From: JAOUJD01 sp963811265
GTDB lineage: Bacteria > Pseudomonadota > Gammaproteobacteria > Burkholderiales > Burkholderiaceae_F
Assembly: GCA_963811265.1 (NCBI GenBank)
Contig: CAWEQS010000026.1
Coordinates: forward strand, 372,001-436,000
Length of the DNA stretch: 64,000 nt
Reading direction: 5' to 3'
A program made the translations under genes and the position numbers. Shown piece by piece: positions 54,400 through 63,069 of this stretch. Numbering within the stretch: position 1 is the stretch's first letter; each line of letters opens with the position of its first letter. A model generated the notes under the pieces. That model was given only the letters and a program-made list of their open reading frames with translations, had not been told where the DNA came from and ran no database searches.

Positions 54400-55065
54400 T
54401 CAGCCGGCGCGCGGCGCCCGTCGCATGCGCAGGAGCCGCACCGCGCCCGCGAGCAGCACCGGGCCGGCCGCTGCCGCCAGCCCGAGGAACAGCACGAGAC
54501 CGAGGTTGTCGCGAACGATCGGGAGGTTGCCGAACAGGTAGCCGCCGTACACCAGCGACGTGACCCAGATCACCGCGCCGAGCACGTTGAAGAGCTGGAA
54601 ACGGTAGACATCCATGCCGGCCGATCCGGCCACCAGCGGCGCGAAGGTGCGCACGATCGGCACGAAGCGCGCGATCGTGATCGTCTTGCCGCCGTGGCGC
54701 TCGTAGAAGTCGTGCGTCTTGCGCAGCGCGTCCTGGTTGATCCAGCTGATCGTGCCGTCGTAGACCTTCATGCCGAGCCACCGCCCGATGTAGTAGTTGA
54801 GCGTGTTGCCCAGGACCGCGCCGACGATGATCAGTCCCGCCAGCAGGTGGACGTTCAGTCCCTTGGCCTGCGCGGCCGGCAAGGCCGACACGGCGCCCGC
54901 GACGAACAGCAGCGAGTCGCCGGGCAGGAACGCCATCACCACGAGCCCGGTCTCCGAGAAGAAGATCGCGAACAGCGTGACGTAGACGAGGACGACGTTC
55001 TGCTCGACCATCGCCACGAGGAAGCGATCGGCCGCGCGGAACAGGTCGAGCCAGTTGACGTCCAT
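54400..55065 (-). CDS. DedA family membrane protein
   Basis: This 221-residue inner-membrane protein of the DedA/VTT family has FFSETGLVVMAFLPGDSLLFVAGA near residues 36-59, then the conserved GRWLGMKVY, the FYERHGGKTITIARFVPIVRTFAPLVAG re-entrant motif and a WVTSLVYGGYLFGN helix. DedA proteins are lipid scramblase or transporter-like and support membrane homeostasis and undecaprenyl-phosphate recycling. It converges on amiC and is divergent from mutL. Confidence 0.9.
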   Translation of the reverse strand: MDVNWLDLFRAADRFLVAMVEQNVVLVYVTLFAIFFSETGLVVMAFLPGDSLLFVAGAVSALPAAQAKGLNVHLLAGLIIVGAVLGNTLNYYIGRWLGMKVYDGTISWINQDALRKTHDFYERHGGKTITIARFVPIVRTFAPLVAGSAGMDVYRFQLFNVLGAVIWVTSLVYGGYLFGNLPIVRDNLGLVLFLGLAAAAGPVLLAGAVRLLRMRRAPRAG

Positions 55066-55190
55066 CGGGGGGTGGCGCGCGTGAAACGCGCGAACGGCGC
55101 GCCGGACAACGCGGGGAGTGGAACGGGAGCGCGGATGATACGCGAGGCATCGCTCGCGGGAGCCGCGGGAGGCCTTCCTATAATCGCCGC

Positions 55191-56957
55191 ATGTCGACCC
55201 CCGCTCGCCGCGCCATCCGGCCCCTGCCCGACATCCTGGTCAGCCAGATCGCCGCCGGCGAGGTGATCGAGCGACCGGCTTCGGTCGTCAAGGAGCTGGT
55301 CGAAAACAGCCTGGACGCCGGCGCCAGCGACATCGAGGTTCGGCTCGACGGCGGCGGCATCCGGCGCATCGCGGTGGCCGACAACGGCGGCGGCATCCCG
55401 CCCGACGAACTCGCGCTCGCGCTGACCCGGCACGCCACCAGCAAGATCGCCAGCCTCGAGGACCTCGAAGCCGTCGAGTCGCTCGGCTTCCGCGGCGAGG
55501 CGCTGGCGTCGATCGCGGCCGTCGCCGACGTCGCCATCACGTCGCGCGTGGCGGACGCCGACACGGCCTTCACGGTCCGCGGCGACGCTCCGGACATCGC
55601 GCCGGCGGCGGGCCTGGTCGGCACGCGGATCGAGGTCATCGACCTCTTCCACAAGACGCCGGCACGGCGCAAGTTCCTGCGCGCCGAAGCCACCGAGCTC
55701 GGCCACTGCGTCGCCCAGGTGATGCGGCTGGCGGCCGCGCATCCCGCCGTCGCGTTCACGGTGATGCACAACGGCAAGACGGTCCTCTCGCTGCCCGCGG
55801 AGACCTCGCGCCAGCGCGCGTGCCGCCTGCTTCCCGAGGAGTTCGCGCAGGCGCAGCGCGAGGTGGAAGCCGCGGCCGCCGGACTGCGCATCAGCGGCTG
55901 GGTCGGACTGCCGACCGCGAGCCGCGCCCGGGCCGATGCCCAGTACTTCTATGTCAACGGCCGCTACGTGCGCGACAAGGTGCTCACGCACGCCGTGCGC
56001 GCCGCCTACGCCGACGTGCTGCACGGCGCGAGCCAGCCGATGTACTGCCTGAGCCTGGAAATCGATCCGCGGCGCGTGGACGTCAACGTGCACCCGACCA
56101 AGATCGAGGTGCGCTTCCGCGAGTCGTCGGCCGTGCACCAGCTCGTGCTGCACGCGGTGCAGCGGGCGCTGGCCGCGTCGGCGCAGGTGGCGCCCGGCCC
56201 GGCGGACGCGATGGCGGAACGCATCGAGGAGATCCTGTCGGCGCCACCATCGGCGCCCCGGCAATCGACCCTCGGCGTGGCACAGAGCGTGGCGGACTAC
56301 CTGTCGATGATGGCGCAGCGGCCCGCACCGGCGGCTCCCGCGCCCGCGCCTGCAGGCGGCGATGCACCGGCCGACATGCCGCTGGGCGTGGCGCTCGCGC
56401 AGCTCGCCGGCATCTACATCCTGGCGCAGAACGCCAACGGGCTCGTCATCGTCGACATGCACGCGGCGCACGAGCGCATCGTCTACGAGAAACTGAAGCA
56501 CCAGCTCGACCAGCACGCGATCCCGCAGCAGCGGCTGCTGATTCCGCAGGTGTTCAGCGCCGCCCCGGCCGACATGGCGACCGCCGACGAGGAAGCCGCG
56601 CTGCTCGCCGAACTCGGGCTCGACCTCTCGGCGGCGTCGCCGACGCAGCTCGCCCTGCGATCGATGCCGGCCCTGCTCGCCAACGCCGACGGAGCGCAGC
56701 TGGCGCGCGACGTGCTGCGCGACCTGCGCGAGTTCGGCGGCTCGCGCGTGCTGACCGAGCACCGCAACGAGCTGCTCGCCACGCTCGCCTGCCACGGCGC
56801 GGTGCGCGCGAACCGCCGCCTCACGATCGATGAAATGAACGCGCTGCTGCGCGAGATGGAAGCGACCGATCGCGCCGACCAGTGCAACCACGGCCGGCCG
56901 ACCTGGGTCCAGCTCACGGTCAACGACCTCGACAGGCTCTTCCTGCGCGGAAGATGA
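55191..56957 (+). CDS. mutL: DNA mismatch repair protein MutL
   Basis: This 588-residue GHKL ATPase couples MutS mismatch recognition to strand excision. It has IRPLPDILVSQIAAGEVIERPASVVKELVENSLDAGA-type sequence at the start, the ATP lid DNGGGIP, RHATSKI and GFRGEALASI, and VNVHPTKIEVRF closing the N-terminal domain. A Pro/Ala linker (about 350-390) leads to the dimerisation domain with QCNHGRPTWVQL. The endonuclease DQHA(X)2E motif is not obvious, as in methyl-directed MutL. It is followed by a REP-like element. Confidence 0.95.
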   Translation: MSTPARRAIRPLPDILVSQIAAGEVIERPASVVKELVENSLDAGASDIEVRLDGGGIRRIAVADNGGGIPPDELALALTRHATSKIASLEDLEAVESLGFRGEALASIAAVADVAITSRVADADTAFTVRGDAPDIAPAAGLVGTRIEVIDLFHKTPARRKFLRAEATELGHCVAQVMRLAAAHPAVAFTVMHNGKTVLSLPAETSRQRACRLLPEEFAQAQREVEAAAAGLRISGWVGLPTASRARADAQYFYVNGRYVRDKVLTHAVRAAYADVLHGASQPMYCLSLEIDPRRVDVNVHPTKIEVRFRESSAVHQLVLHAVQRALAASAQVAPGPADAMAERIEEILSAPPSAPRQSTLGVAQSVADYLSMMAQRPAPAAPAPAPAGGDAPADMPLGVALAQLAGIYILAQNANGLVIVDMHAAHERIVYEKLKHQLDQHAIPQQRLLIPQVFSAAPADMATADEEAALLAELGLDLSAASPTQLALRSMPALLANADGAQLARDVLRDLREFGGSRVLTEHRNELLATLACHGAVRANRRLTIDEMNALLREMEATDRADQCNHGRPTWVQLTVNDLDRLFLRGR

Positions 56958-57036
56958 GCGCCCCCGCCCGGCCGCCCGAAGGGGGCGCTCGCCTCCCTCG
57001 GGGAGGTGGTCGCGCCAGCGACCGGAGGGTCGTCCA
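56958..57036. repeat. REP-like palindromic intergenic element (copy 2)
   Basis: A GC-rich imperfect palindrome lies between mutL and the MFS gene, with CCGGCCGCCCGAAGGGGGCG and CTCCCTCGGGGAGG as its clearest arms. It shares words and layout with the element at 25741-25800. Such repeats are scattered between genes in this lineage and can form stem-loops in mRNA. Confidence 0.55.
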
Positions 57037-58263
57037 GTGAGCAGTTCGGCCCGCCTCGCCGCGGCCGGCATGACGACGTCGACCGTCGTCGCCCTCACGG
57101 CGGGCCTGTCGATGCTGCAGCCATTGTCGACCGACCTGTACCTGCCGACGCTGCCCGCGATCGCGTCGCACTTCGACGCCGGCGTCGCCGCCGTGCAGTG
57201 GACGCTGTCGGCGTTCATCGCCGTGTTCGGCGTGTGGCAGCTGGTCGCCGGCCCCCTCACCGACCGCTACGGCCGCTATCCGCTGATCGCGCTCGGCGCG
57301 ACGGTCTACGCGCTGGCCAGCGCGCTCTGCATGCTGGCGCCCTCGATGGCCGTGCTCGTCACCGGGCGCGCGCTGCAGGGGCTTGGCGCGTCCACCTGCC
57401 TCGTCGGCGCGCGCGGCTTCGTGCGCGACCTCTACACGCCGAGCGAAGGCGCGCGCATTCTCGCGGCCGCCGCGACGATCATGAGCTTCGCGCCGCTGCT
57501 CGGGCCGATCATCGGCGCGCAGCTCGCGAACAGCTTCGGCTGGCGCGCGGCCTTCGCGGCGCTCGTCGTCTTCTCCGTCGCGCTCGCCCTGTTCGCCGCG
57601 TTCCGGCTGAAGGAAACGAACACGCGCCGCAACCCGCACGCTCTCGCGCCCGGGCCGATGCTGCGCACCTACGGCCAGGTGCTGCGCTCGCCGGCGTTTC
57701 GCGCCTACGCCCTCGCGGCGGCCGCGACCTACGGCGGCCTGTTCGCGTTCATCTCCGGGTCGTCCTTCGTGCTGATGCGAACGCTCGGGCAGTCCGCCAC
57801 CGCCTACGCGTTCTCGTTCAGCACGATGGTGGCCGGCTACCTCGTCGGCACGCTCGCCTGCCGCCGGCTGCTGCCGCGGCAGGGGATGCAGCGGACCATC
57901 GCGGCGGGCGCGCTGCTGCAGGCCGCGGCGGGCGTGGCAATGGCCGCCTTCGCGCTCGCCGGCGTGCACGCGCCGCTCGCCATCACGGTCCCGATGTTCT
58001 TCTACGGTTTGTCGCACGGACTCGTGCAGCCGCCGTCGCAATCGGGCGCGGTCGCGCCATTCCCGCACAACGCGGGAGCGGCGGCGGCGCTGCTCGGCGT
58101 CGTGATGATGCTGATCGCCGCCTCCGTCGGCATGTGGATCGGCGCCAGCTACAACGGCACGGTCTATCCGCTGACGCTCACGATCGCCGCCTGTTCGCTG
58201 GCGACGGCGCTGGTCGCGTTCACGCTCGTGCGTCGCCACGGCGACGTCGCCCACCATGGCTGA
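57037..58263 (+). CDS. Multidrug efflux MFS transporter, Bcr/CflA family
   Basis: This inner-membrane drug:proton antiporter has 408 residues and twelve predicted helices. Motifs include STDLYLPTLPAIASHF, GPLTDRYGRYPLI (motif A), RALQGLGASTCLVGARGFVRDLY, and motif C-like MSFAPLLGPIIGAQL, all standard in Bcr/CflA. The start is GTG at 57037 directly after a REP-like element. The last 8 bases overlap miaA. Substrates in relatives include bicyclomycin, chloramphenicol and sulfonamides; none can be assigned here. Confidence 0.9.
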   Translation: MSSSARLAAAGMTTSTVVALTAGLSMLQPLSTDLYLPTLPAIASHFDAGVAAVQWTLSAFIAVFGVWQLVAGPLTDRYGRYPLIALGATVYALASALCMLAPSMAVLVTGRALQGLGASTCLVGARGFVRDLYTPSEGARILAAAATIMSFAPLLGPIIGAQLANSFGWRAAFAALVVFSVALALFAAFRLKETNTRRNPHALAPGPMLRTYGQVLRSPAFRAYALAAAATYGGLFAFISGSSFVLMRTLGQSATAYAFSFSTMVAGYLVGTLACRRLLPRQGMQRTIAAGALLQAAAGVAMAAFALAGVHAPLAITVPMFFYGLSHGLVQPPSQSGAVAPFPHNAGAAAALLGVVMMLIAASVGMWIGASYNGTVYPLTLTIAACSLATALVAFTLVRRHGDVAHHG

Positions 58264-59317
58264 CGCGATCCTGCTGCTCGGCCCGACGGCCTGCGGCAAA
58301 AGCGACTTCGCGATGCGGCTGGCGCGCGAGCGCGCGACCGAGATCGTGTCGATCGATTCCGCGCAGGTCTATCGCGGCATGGACATCGGCACGGCGAAGC
58401 CGTCGCCCGAGGAGCGGGCCGCGGTGCCGCACCACCTGATCGACATCCGCGATCCGTCGCAGCCGTACTCGGCCGCCGACTTCGTCGCGGATGCGCCCGG
58501 CGCGATCGCCGGCATCCGCGCGCGCGGCGCCCTGCCGCTCGTCGTCGGCGGCACGATGCTGTACGCGAAGGCGCTGCGCGAGGGACTGTCCGACCTGCCA
58601 TCGGCGGACGCCGCGGTGCGCGCACGGCTCGAAGCGGACGCGGTACGGCTCGGCTGGCCGGCGATGCACGCCCGGCTCGCGGCCGTCGACCCCGTGACCG
58701 CTGACCGGCTCGAGCCGAACGACAGCCAGCGCATCCAGCGCGCGCTCGAGGTGTTCGAGGTGAGCGGAATTCCTCTGTCGCAGCTGCAGCGCGCGCAGCA
58801 GCGGCCCGCGCTGGCGCTCGCGACGATCGCGCTGTTGCCCGAAGATCGCGCCGAACTGCACCGGCGCATCGAGCAGCGGTTCGACGCGATGCTGGCGCGG
58901 GGACTGCTCGACGAAGTGCGCGCGCTGCGCGCCCGCGGCGACCTCGATCCGGAGTTGCCGTCGATGCGCAGCGTCGGCTATCGCCAGGCGTTGCGGCACC
59001 TGGAGGGGCAGACCGACTTCGCGGCATTCCGCGCCGCCGGCATCGCGGCGACGCGCCAGCTCGCGAAGCGCCAGATCACGTGGCTGCGGTCGATGCGCGA
59101 CGCGACCCGGATCGACCCGTTCGCGCCGGACGCGTTCGAGCGCGTGCGCGCTGCGGTGGATGCGATCGAGGCCCTTGAGCGGCGCGCTTCAGGCCTGCTC
59201 CTGCCTGCGCCTGGGCGGGCTGCGGGGTACCTCGACTCCGCGCGCGTCGCGCGGGCGTCATTCGGCGCGTGGCGCTCCCTGCGGGCTCGCAGCTTTCGGG
59301 CTCGCGAAGTCGACTAA
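58256..59317 (+). CDS. miaA: tRNA dimethylallyltransferase
   Basis: This enzyme adds an isopentenyl group to A37 of UNN-decoding tRNAs. It has 353 residues, the P-loop LLGPTACGKSDFAM, SIDSAQVYRGMDIGTAKP, the VVGGTMLYAKAL segment, RIQRALEVFEVSG, SVGYRQALRHL and KRQITWLR. Homologues end near residue 310. The last roughly 40 residues (rich in Arg, Ala, Ser) are encoded by a repeat unit that recurs in inverted form downstream, so the original 3' end has apparently been altered by the repeat. Confidence 0.92.
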   Translation: MADAILLLGPTACGKSDFAMRLARERATEIVSIDSAQVYRGMDIGTAKPSPEERAAVPHHLIDIRDPSQPYSAADFVADAPGAIAGIRARGALPLVVGGTMLYAKALREGLSDLPSADAAVRARLEADAVRLGWPAMHARLAAVDPVTADRLEPNDSQRIQRALEVFEVSGIPLSQLQRAQQRPALALATIALLPEDRAELHRRIEQRFDAMLARGLLDEVRALRARGDLDPELPSMRSVGYRQALRHLEGQTDFAAFRAAGIAATRQLAKRQITWLRSMRDATRIDPFAPDAFERVRAAVDAIEALERRASGLLLPAPGRAAGYLDSARVARASFGAWRSLRARSFRAREVD

Positions 59318-59510
59318 CGCAGCGTCGTGCCTCGCGGCTGCGGCGAACTGGCCCGCCGCACTGCCGTGAATGGCGACGCCCGCTGCCTGACGCGCGCTGC
59401 GCGAGGCACCCCACAGCCCGCCCAGGCGGCGCGGTCCCCGAAAGCTGCGGCGAGGAGCGCGACCCAGTGTCGCCCGCCGCGCGTCGCGCGGAGTCGAGGC
59501 GCCCCGCAGC
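59210..59510. repeat. Cluster of inverted repeat units between miaA and the purM-like gene
   Basis: Arms CCTGGGCGGGCTGCGGGGTA (from 59210) and the reverse complement at 59405-59426 match at 20 of 22 positions. A second pair, 59219-59300 against 59438-59510, shares GCTGCGGGG-x2-CCTCGACTCCGCGCG and CAGCTTTCGGG in opposite orientation. A third hairpin, GCCTCGCG/CGCGAGGC, spans 59329-59407. The region covers the 3' end of miaA and the 248-base gap to the next gene, and could form a large cruciform or a structured RNA. No ORF in it is supported. Confidence 0.7.
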
Positions 59511-59565
59511 GCGGTCGGCGCGCAGGTGACTCCAGAAGACGCAACAACCAGCCGGACGCTCGGCG

Positions 59566-60669
59566 CTAAGCGCGCACGTGCAGGTCGTCGCCGCCGAAGG
59601 TCAGGCCGAGCGGCTCGATCACCACCTGCTTGGCACCCGCCTCCACCGTGCCGGCGACCCACGCCGGCACGCCGCAGCCTCGCGCGACCTCGACCACGCG
59701 GGCGGCATCGCCGGCCGCGACGTAGAGCGCGAAGCCCGCGCCCATGTTCAGGTTGCCGTAGGCCTCGCGGTCGTCGATGCCGGCGTGCTGCTGGATGAAG
59801 GCGAGCACGGTCGGGACCGGCGGCAGCGTGTGCATGCGGTAGCCGAACGCCCCGGGATGACGCATCAGCTTGCGCCAGCCGTGCCCGGTGATGTTCGCGC
59901 AGTAGTGCGGAACGATGCCGGCGGCGGCGAGCGCTTCGGTCACCGGCGAGTAGAGGGTCGTCGGCGCCAGCAGCGCTTCGCCGTAGAGCGCGCCGTCGGC
60001 GAGCTTCGTTGCGTAGCCGTCCGGCAGGCGCTCCGCGAGCTTGCGGGCGAGCGACACGCCGTTGGCGTGGATGCCGCTCGACGCGAGCAGCACGACCGCG
60101 TCGCCCGGCGCGAGCCGCTCGCCGAGCGTCAGCCGCGACTTCGGACGCACGAGGCCGACGCACGACGCCGCGAGGTCGATCCGTCCTTCCGCGACCACGC
60201 CGGCCAGCGCGGGCGTCTCGCCGCCGCCCCAGGAGACGCCGCAGTGGTCGCACGCCGCCTTCCACCCGGCCACGAGGTCGCGCGCGCGCTCGGCGTCGGA
60301 GAACCAGTCGCTGCCGCCGGTCGCCCAGTAGGCGTGCACGGACACCGGCGTCGCGCCGACGGTGATGAGGTCGTTGATCGCCATCGCGAGCGTGTCCTGC
60401 GCGATGCGGTCGTAGTACGTGCGGCCGGTGACGGCCCGCATGGCGTCGGCCACCAGCGCCTTGGTGCCGAGGCACTCGGTGATCGAGGCGAGGTAGTGGT
60501 CGCCGCAGTCGATCACGTAGGCCGACTCGCCGCGCGACGCGGCCACCTCCTGCAGGCCGTGGCGCGCGAGGTTGCCGGCCGTGGCGGCGGCGGCCTGCTG
60601 CGCCGACACCTTCAGCGGATCGATCTTGCTGTAGTCGACGCCGGCCTGCTTGTAGTCGAGTGGGTTCAT
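59566..60669 (-). CDS. purM: Divergent phosphoribosylformylglycinamidine cyclo-ligase (PurM-like)
   Basis: This 367-residue AIR-synthetase-fold protein has YKQAGVDYSKIDPLKV at the start, then ITECLGTKALVADAM, QDTLAMAINDLITVGATPVSVHAYWATG, GVSWGGGETPALAG and LLASSGIHANGVSLARKLAE. These align with PurM motifs, but several positions differ from the usual proteobacterial enzyme: the common SGTDGVGTK reads SITECLGTK, and the GGET region is extended. In many Burkholderiales a canonical purM lies here on the opposite strand, before hda. This gene could replace it or be a paralogue. ATP-dependent ring closure to AIR is the expected reaction. Confidence 0.8.
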   Translation of the reverse strand: MNPLDYKQAGVDYSKIDPLKVSAQQAAAATAGNLARHGLQEVAASRGESAYVIDCGDHYLASITECLGTKALVADAMRAVTGRTYYDRIAQDTLAMAINDLITVGATPVSVHAYWATGGSDWFSDAERARDLVAGWKAACDHCGVSWGGGETPALAGVVAEGRIDLAASCVGLVRPKSRLTLGERLAPGDAVVLLASSGIHANGVSLARKLAERLPDGYATKLADGALYGEALLAPTTLYSPVTEALAAAGIVPHYCANITGHGWRKLMRHPGAFGYRMHTLPPVPTVLAFIQQHAGIDDREAYGNLNMGAGFALYVAAGDAARVVEVARGCGVPAWVAGTVEAGAKQVVIEPLGLTFGGDDLHVRA

Positions 60670-60819
60670 GGCGGCGGGAGCGGGCTCGAAGCGGCGTTGC
60701 TGCGCGAGCGGCGCCGGCGGACCGGTAGACTTCGCCCCTCGCAGCAGGAGAAGGCTGGATTGTAGTTGGACGCGCGCGCCCGCGTGACCCACGGCCGATC
60801 CGTTGCGCCCGATGACGCC

Positions 60820-61485
60820 ATGAATGCGCCGCGCCAGCTGACGCTGGATCTCGTCCGTCCCCTCACGCCGTCCCTCGACAACTTCGTCGTCGGCCGCAAC
60901 GCCGAAGCCGTCGCCGTGCTGCGCGCGATCGCGGCGGGGCGCGGCGAGCCGTTCGTCTACCTGTGGGGCGAGCGCGGTGCGGGGCGGACGCACCTGCTGG
61001 CCGCCCTCGCCGCCGCGCGCCCGGCGGCGCTGGCCGCGGAAGACTCCGCGGTTCCCGGCTTCCACGAAGCGACCCGTCTTTACCTCGTCGACGACGTCGA
61101 CTCGCGCGCCGCCGAAGACCAGCAGCGGCTCTTCGTGCTGATGAACGAGGTCCGGGCGAGTCCGGGCGCGGCACTCGTGACGACCGGCAGCGCGCCTCCC
61201 GCGCAGCTCGCGCTGCGCGACGACGTGCGCACCCGACTCGCGTGGGGCCTCGTCTACCAGCTCCACGCCCTGACCGACGACGAGAAGGCGCAGGCGCTGG
61301 ACGAGCACGCGCGGTCGCGCGGCCTCGCGCTGTCGCACGACGTGATCGCTTACCTCCTCAACCACATGCCGCGCGACATGCGGACGCTGGTGGCGATCCT
61401 CGACGCGCTCGACGGCTACGCGCTCGCGGCGAAGCGCGCGATCACGGTGCCCCTGGTGCGCGAGTGGGCCCAGGGGGACGCGTAA
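60820..61485 (+). CDS. hda: DnaA regulatory inactivator Hda
   Basis: This 221-residue AAA+ protein homologous to DnaA domain III works with the sliding clamp to convert DnaA-ATP to DnaA-ADP. It starts MNAPRQLTLDLVRPLTPSLDNF; the QLTLDL segment is the clamp-binding motif. The P-loop is WGERGAGRTHLL, Walker B is LYLVDDVDS and the Arg finger lies in DDVRTRLAWGLVYQL. The start at 60820 puts the clamp motif at the extreme N-terminus, as in homologues. The 150 bases upstream to the divergent purM-like gene hold no recognised element. Confidence 0.93.
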   Translation: MNAPRQLTLDLVRPLTPSLDNFVVGRNAEAVAVLRAIAAGRGEPFVYLWGERGAGRTHLLAALAAARPAALAAEDSAVPGFHEATRLYLVDDVDSRAAEDQQRLFVLMNEVRASPGAALVTTGSAPPAQLALRDDVRTRLAWGLVYQLHALTDDEKAQALDEHARSRGLALSHDVIAYLLNHMPRDMRTLVAILDALDGYALAAKRAITVPLVREWAQGDA

Positions 61486-61495
61486 AATCCGCCCG

Positions 61496-61696
61496 ATGCA
61501 ACTCGCGCTCTTCGATCTCGACCTCACCCTGCTTCCCATCGACACGGCCGACACCTGGTCCCGGCACGTGGTCCGTCGCGGAGGGCTCGAGCGCGTGACC
61601 GAGCCGGTCGTCACGAACGGCGACGCACGGCTCGCCGCCATCGCGCGCGAGCGCGGCTGGCCGACGCTGCAACTCTTCGAACGGGCGGCCGAGTGA
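61496..61696 (+). pseudogene. Internally deleted HAD-family hydrolase remnant
   Basis: This 66-codon reading frame joins the start of a HAD-IB phosphatase (MQLALFDLDLTLLPIDTADTW, motif I DLDLT) directly to the far C-terminal part (LERVTEPVVTNGDARLAAIARERGW). Full-length homologues at this position, between hda and pcnB, are about 220 residues. The cap domain and motifs II-III are absent, so roughly 450 bases appear to have been lost in frame near nt 61585. The product cannot be an active phosphatase. Its TGA overlaps the pcnB GTG start, so it may be kept for translational coupling. Confidence 0.8.
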
Positions 61697-63069
61697 TCAA
61701 GCGCGTCATCGCGAAAGTCCAGAACCTGTTCACGGGCCGCAAGCCGAAGCGGCCGCGGGAGCCCAAGCGCATCCAGGCGGCCGAGCACCACATCAATCCG
61801 CAGCTGGTGCCGCGCTCGGCGCTGCGGGTGTGCGAAACGCTGCAGAAGGCCGGCTTCCGCGCGTACATCGTCGGCGGGGCCGTGCGCGACCTGCTGCTCG
61901 ACGTCGCGCCGAAGGACTTCGACGTCGCCACCAACGCCACGCCGGAGCAGGTCAAGACGCACTTCCGCCGCGCCATCATCATCGGCCGCCGCTTCAGGCT
62001 GGTGCACGTGATGTTCGGGCAGGAGACGATCGAGGTCTCCACCTTCCGCGCGCTCGTGAACGTCGACCGGCTGACCGACGAGCACGGCCGCGTGCTCGCG
62101 GACAACGCGTACGGCGAGCAGCACGACGACGCCGCGCGCCGCGACTTCACGATCAACGCGCTCTACTACGACCCGACCACCGGCGAAGTGCTCGACTACC
62201 ACGACGGCGTGAAGGACCTGCGCGCGAAGCGCCTGCGGATGATCGGCGAGCCGGAGGCGCGCTACCGCGAGGACCCGGTGCGGATGCTGCGCGCCGTGCG
62301 CTTCGCGGCCAAGCTCGGGTTCCAGATCGACGAAGCGACGCGCGAGCCGATCCACCGGATGGGGATCCTGATCGAGAACGTCCCGGCGGCGCGCCTGTTC
62401 GACGAGATGCTGAAGCTGCTGATGAGCGGCCACGCGGTCGCCTGCATCACGCGGCTGCGCGCCGAGGGACTCCACCACGGGCTCCTGCCGCTGCTCGACG
62501 TGATCCTCGAGCAGCCGGCCGGCGAGCGCTTCGTGATGCTCGCGCTGTCGCGCACCGACGAGCGCGTCCGCGCCGGCAAGCGGGTGTCGCCGGGCTACCT
62601 GTTCGCCACGCTGCTGTGGCACGACGTGCTGGTCAAGTGGAACGCGCGGACGGCGAAGGGCGAGCACCGCATCCCGGCGCTCGAGCGGGCGATCGACGAG
62701 ACGCTCGACGCGCAGACGGAGAAACTGGCGATCCAGCGCCGGTTCACTTCCGACATGCGCGAGATCTGGGGACTGCAGCCGCGCTTCGAGCGCCGCCAGG
62801 GCAAGGCGCCGCTGCGCCTGATCGAGCACATCCGCTTCCGGGCCGGATACGACTTCCTGATGCTGCGCGCCGCCGCCGACGAGGTGCCGGCGGCGTTCGC
62901 CGACTGGTGGACCCGCTTTCCGCACGCCAGCGAGGAAGAGCGCGAGCGGATGCTGCGCGAGGCAGCGAGCGAAGGCGAACCCACCGCCGGCGGGCCGCGC
63001 CGGCGCCGCCGGCGGCGCCGTGGCGGCGGATCCGAGGCGGTCGGCGAACCGGGACCGGCGGCGACGTGA
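61693..63069 (+). CDS. pcnB: Poly(A) polymerase I
   Basis: This 458-residue nucleotidyltransferase adds 3' poly(A) tails that promote RNA decay. It has a basic N-terminus and then AYIVGGAVRDLLLDVAPKDFDVATNATPEQV, with the catalytic Asp pair in KDFDVATNA. RRFRLVHVMFG, ARRDFTINALYY, RYREDPVRMLRAVRFAAKLGF and a C-terminal Arg-rich tail (about residues 436-447) follow. The motif set distinguishes it from CCA-adding enzymes by the PcnB-type spacing. The GTG start lies in a GTGA overlap with the HAD remnant. It overlaps folK by 4 bases. Confidence 0.93.
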   Translation: MIKRVIAKVQNLFTGRKPKRPREPKRIQAAEHHINPQLVPRSALRVCETLQKAGFRAYIVGGAVRDLLLDVAPKDFDVATNATPEQVKTHFRRAIIIGRRFRLVHVMFGQETIEVSTFRALVNVDRLTDEHGRVLADNAYGEQHDDAARRDFTINALYYDPTTGEVLDYHDGVKDLRAKRLRMIGEPEARYREDPVRMLRAVRFAAKLGFQIDEATREPIHRMGILIENVPAARLFDEMLKLLMSGHAVACITRLRAEGLHHGLLPLLDVILEQPAGERFVMLALSRTDERVRAGKRVSPGYLFATLLWHDVLVKWNARTAKGEHRIPALERAIDETLDAQTEKLAIQRRFTSDMREIWGLQPRFERRQGKAPLRLIEHIRFRAGYDFLMLRAAADEVPAAFADWWTRFPHASEEERERMLREAASEGEPTAGGPRRRRRRRRGGGSEAVGEPGPAAT

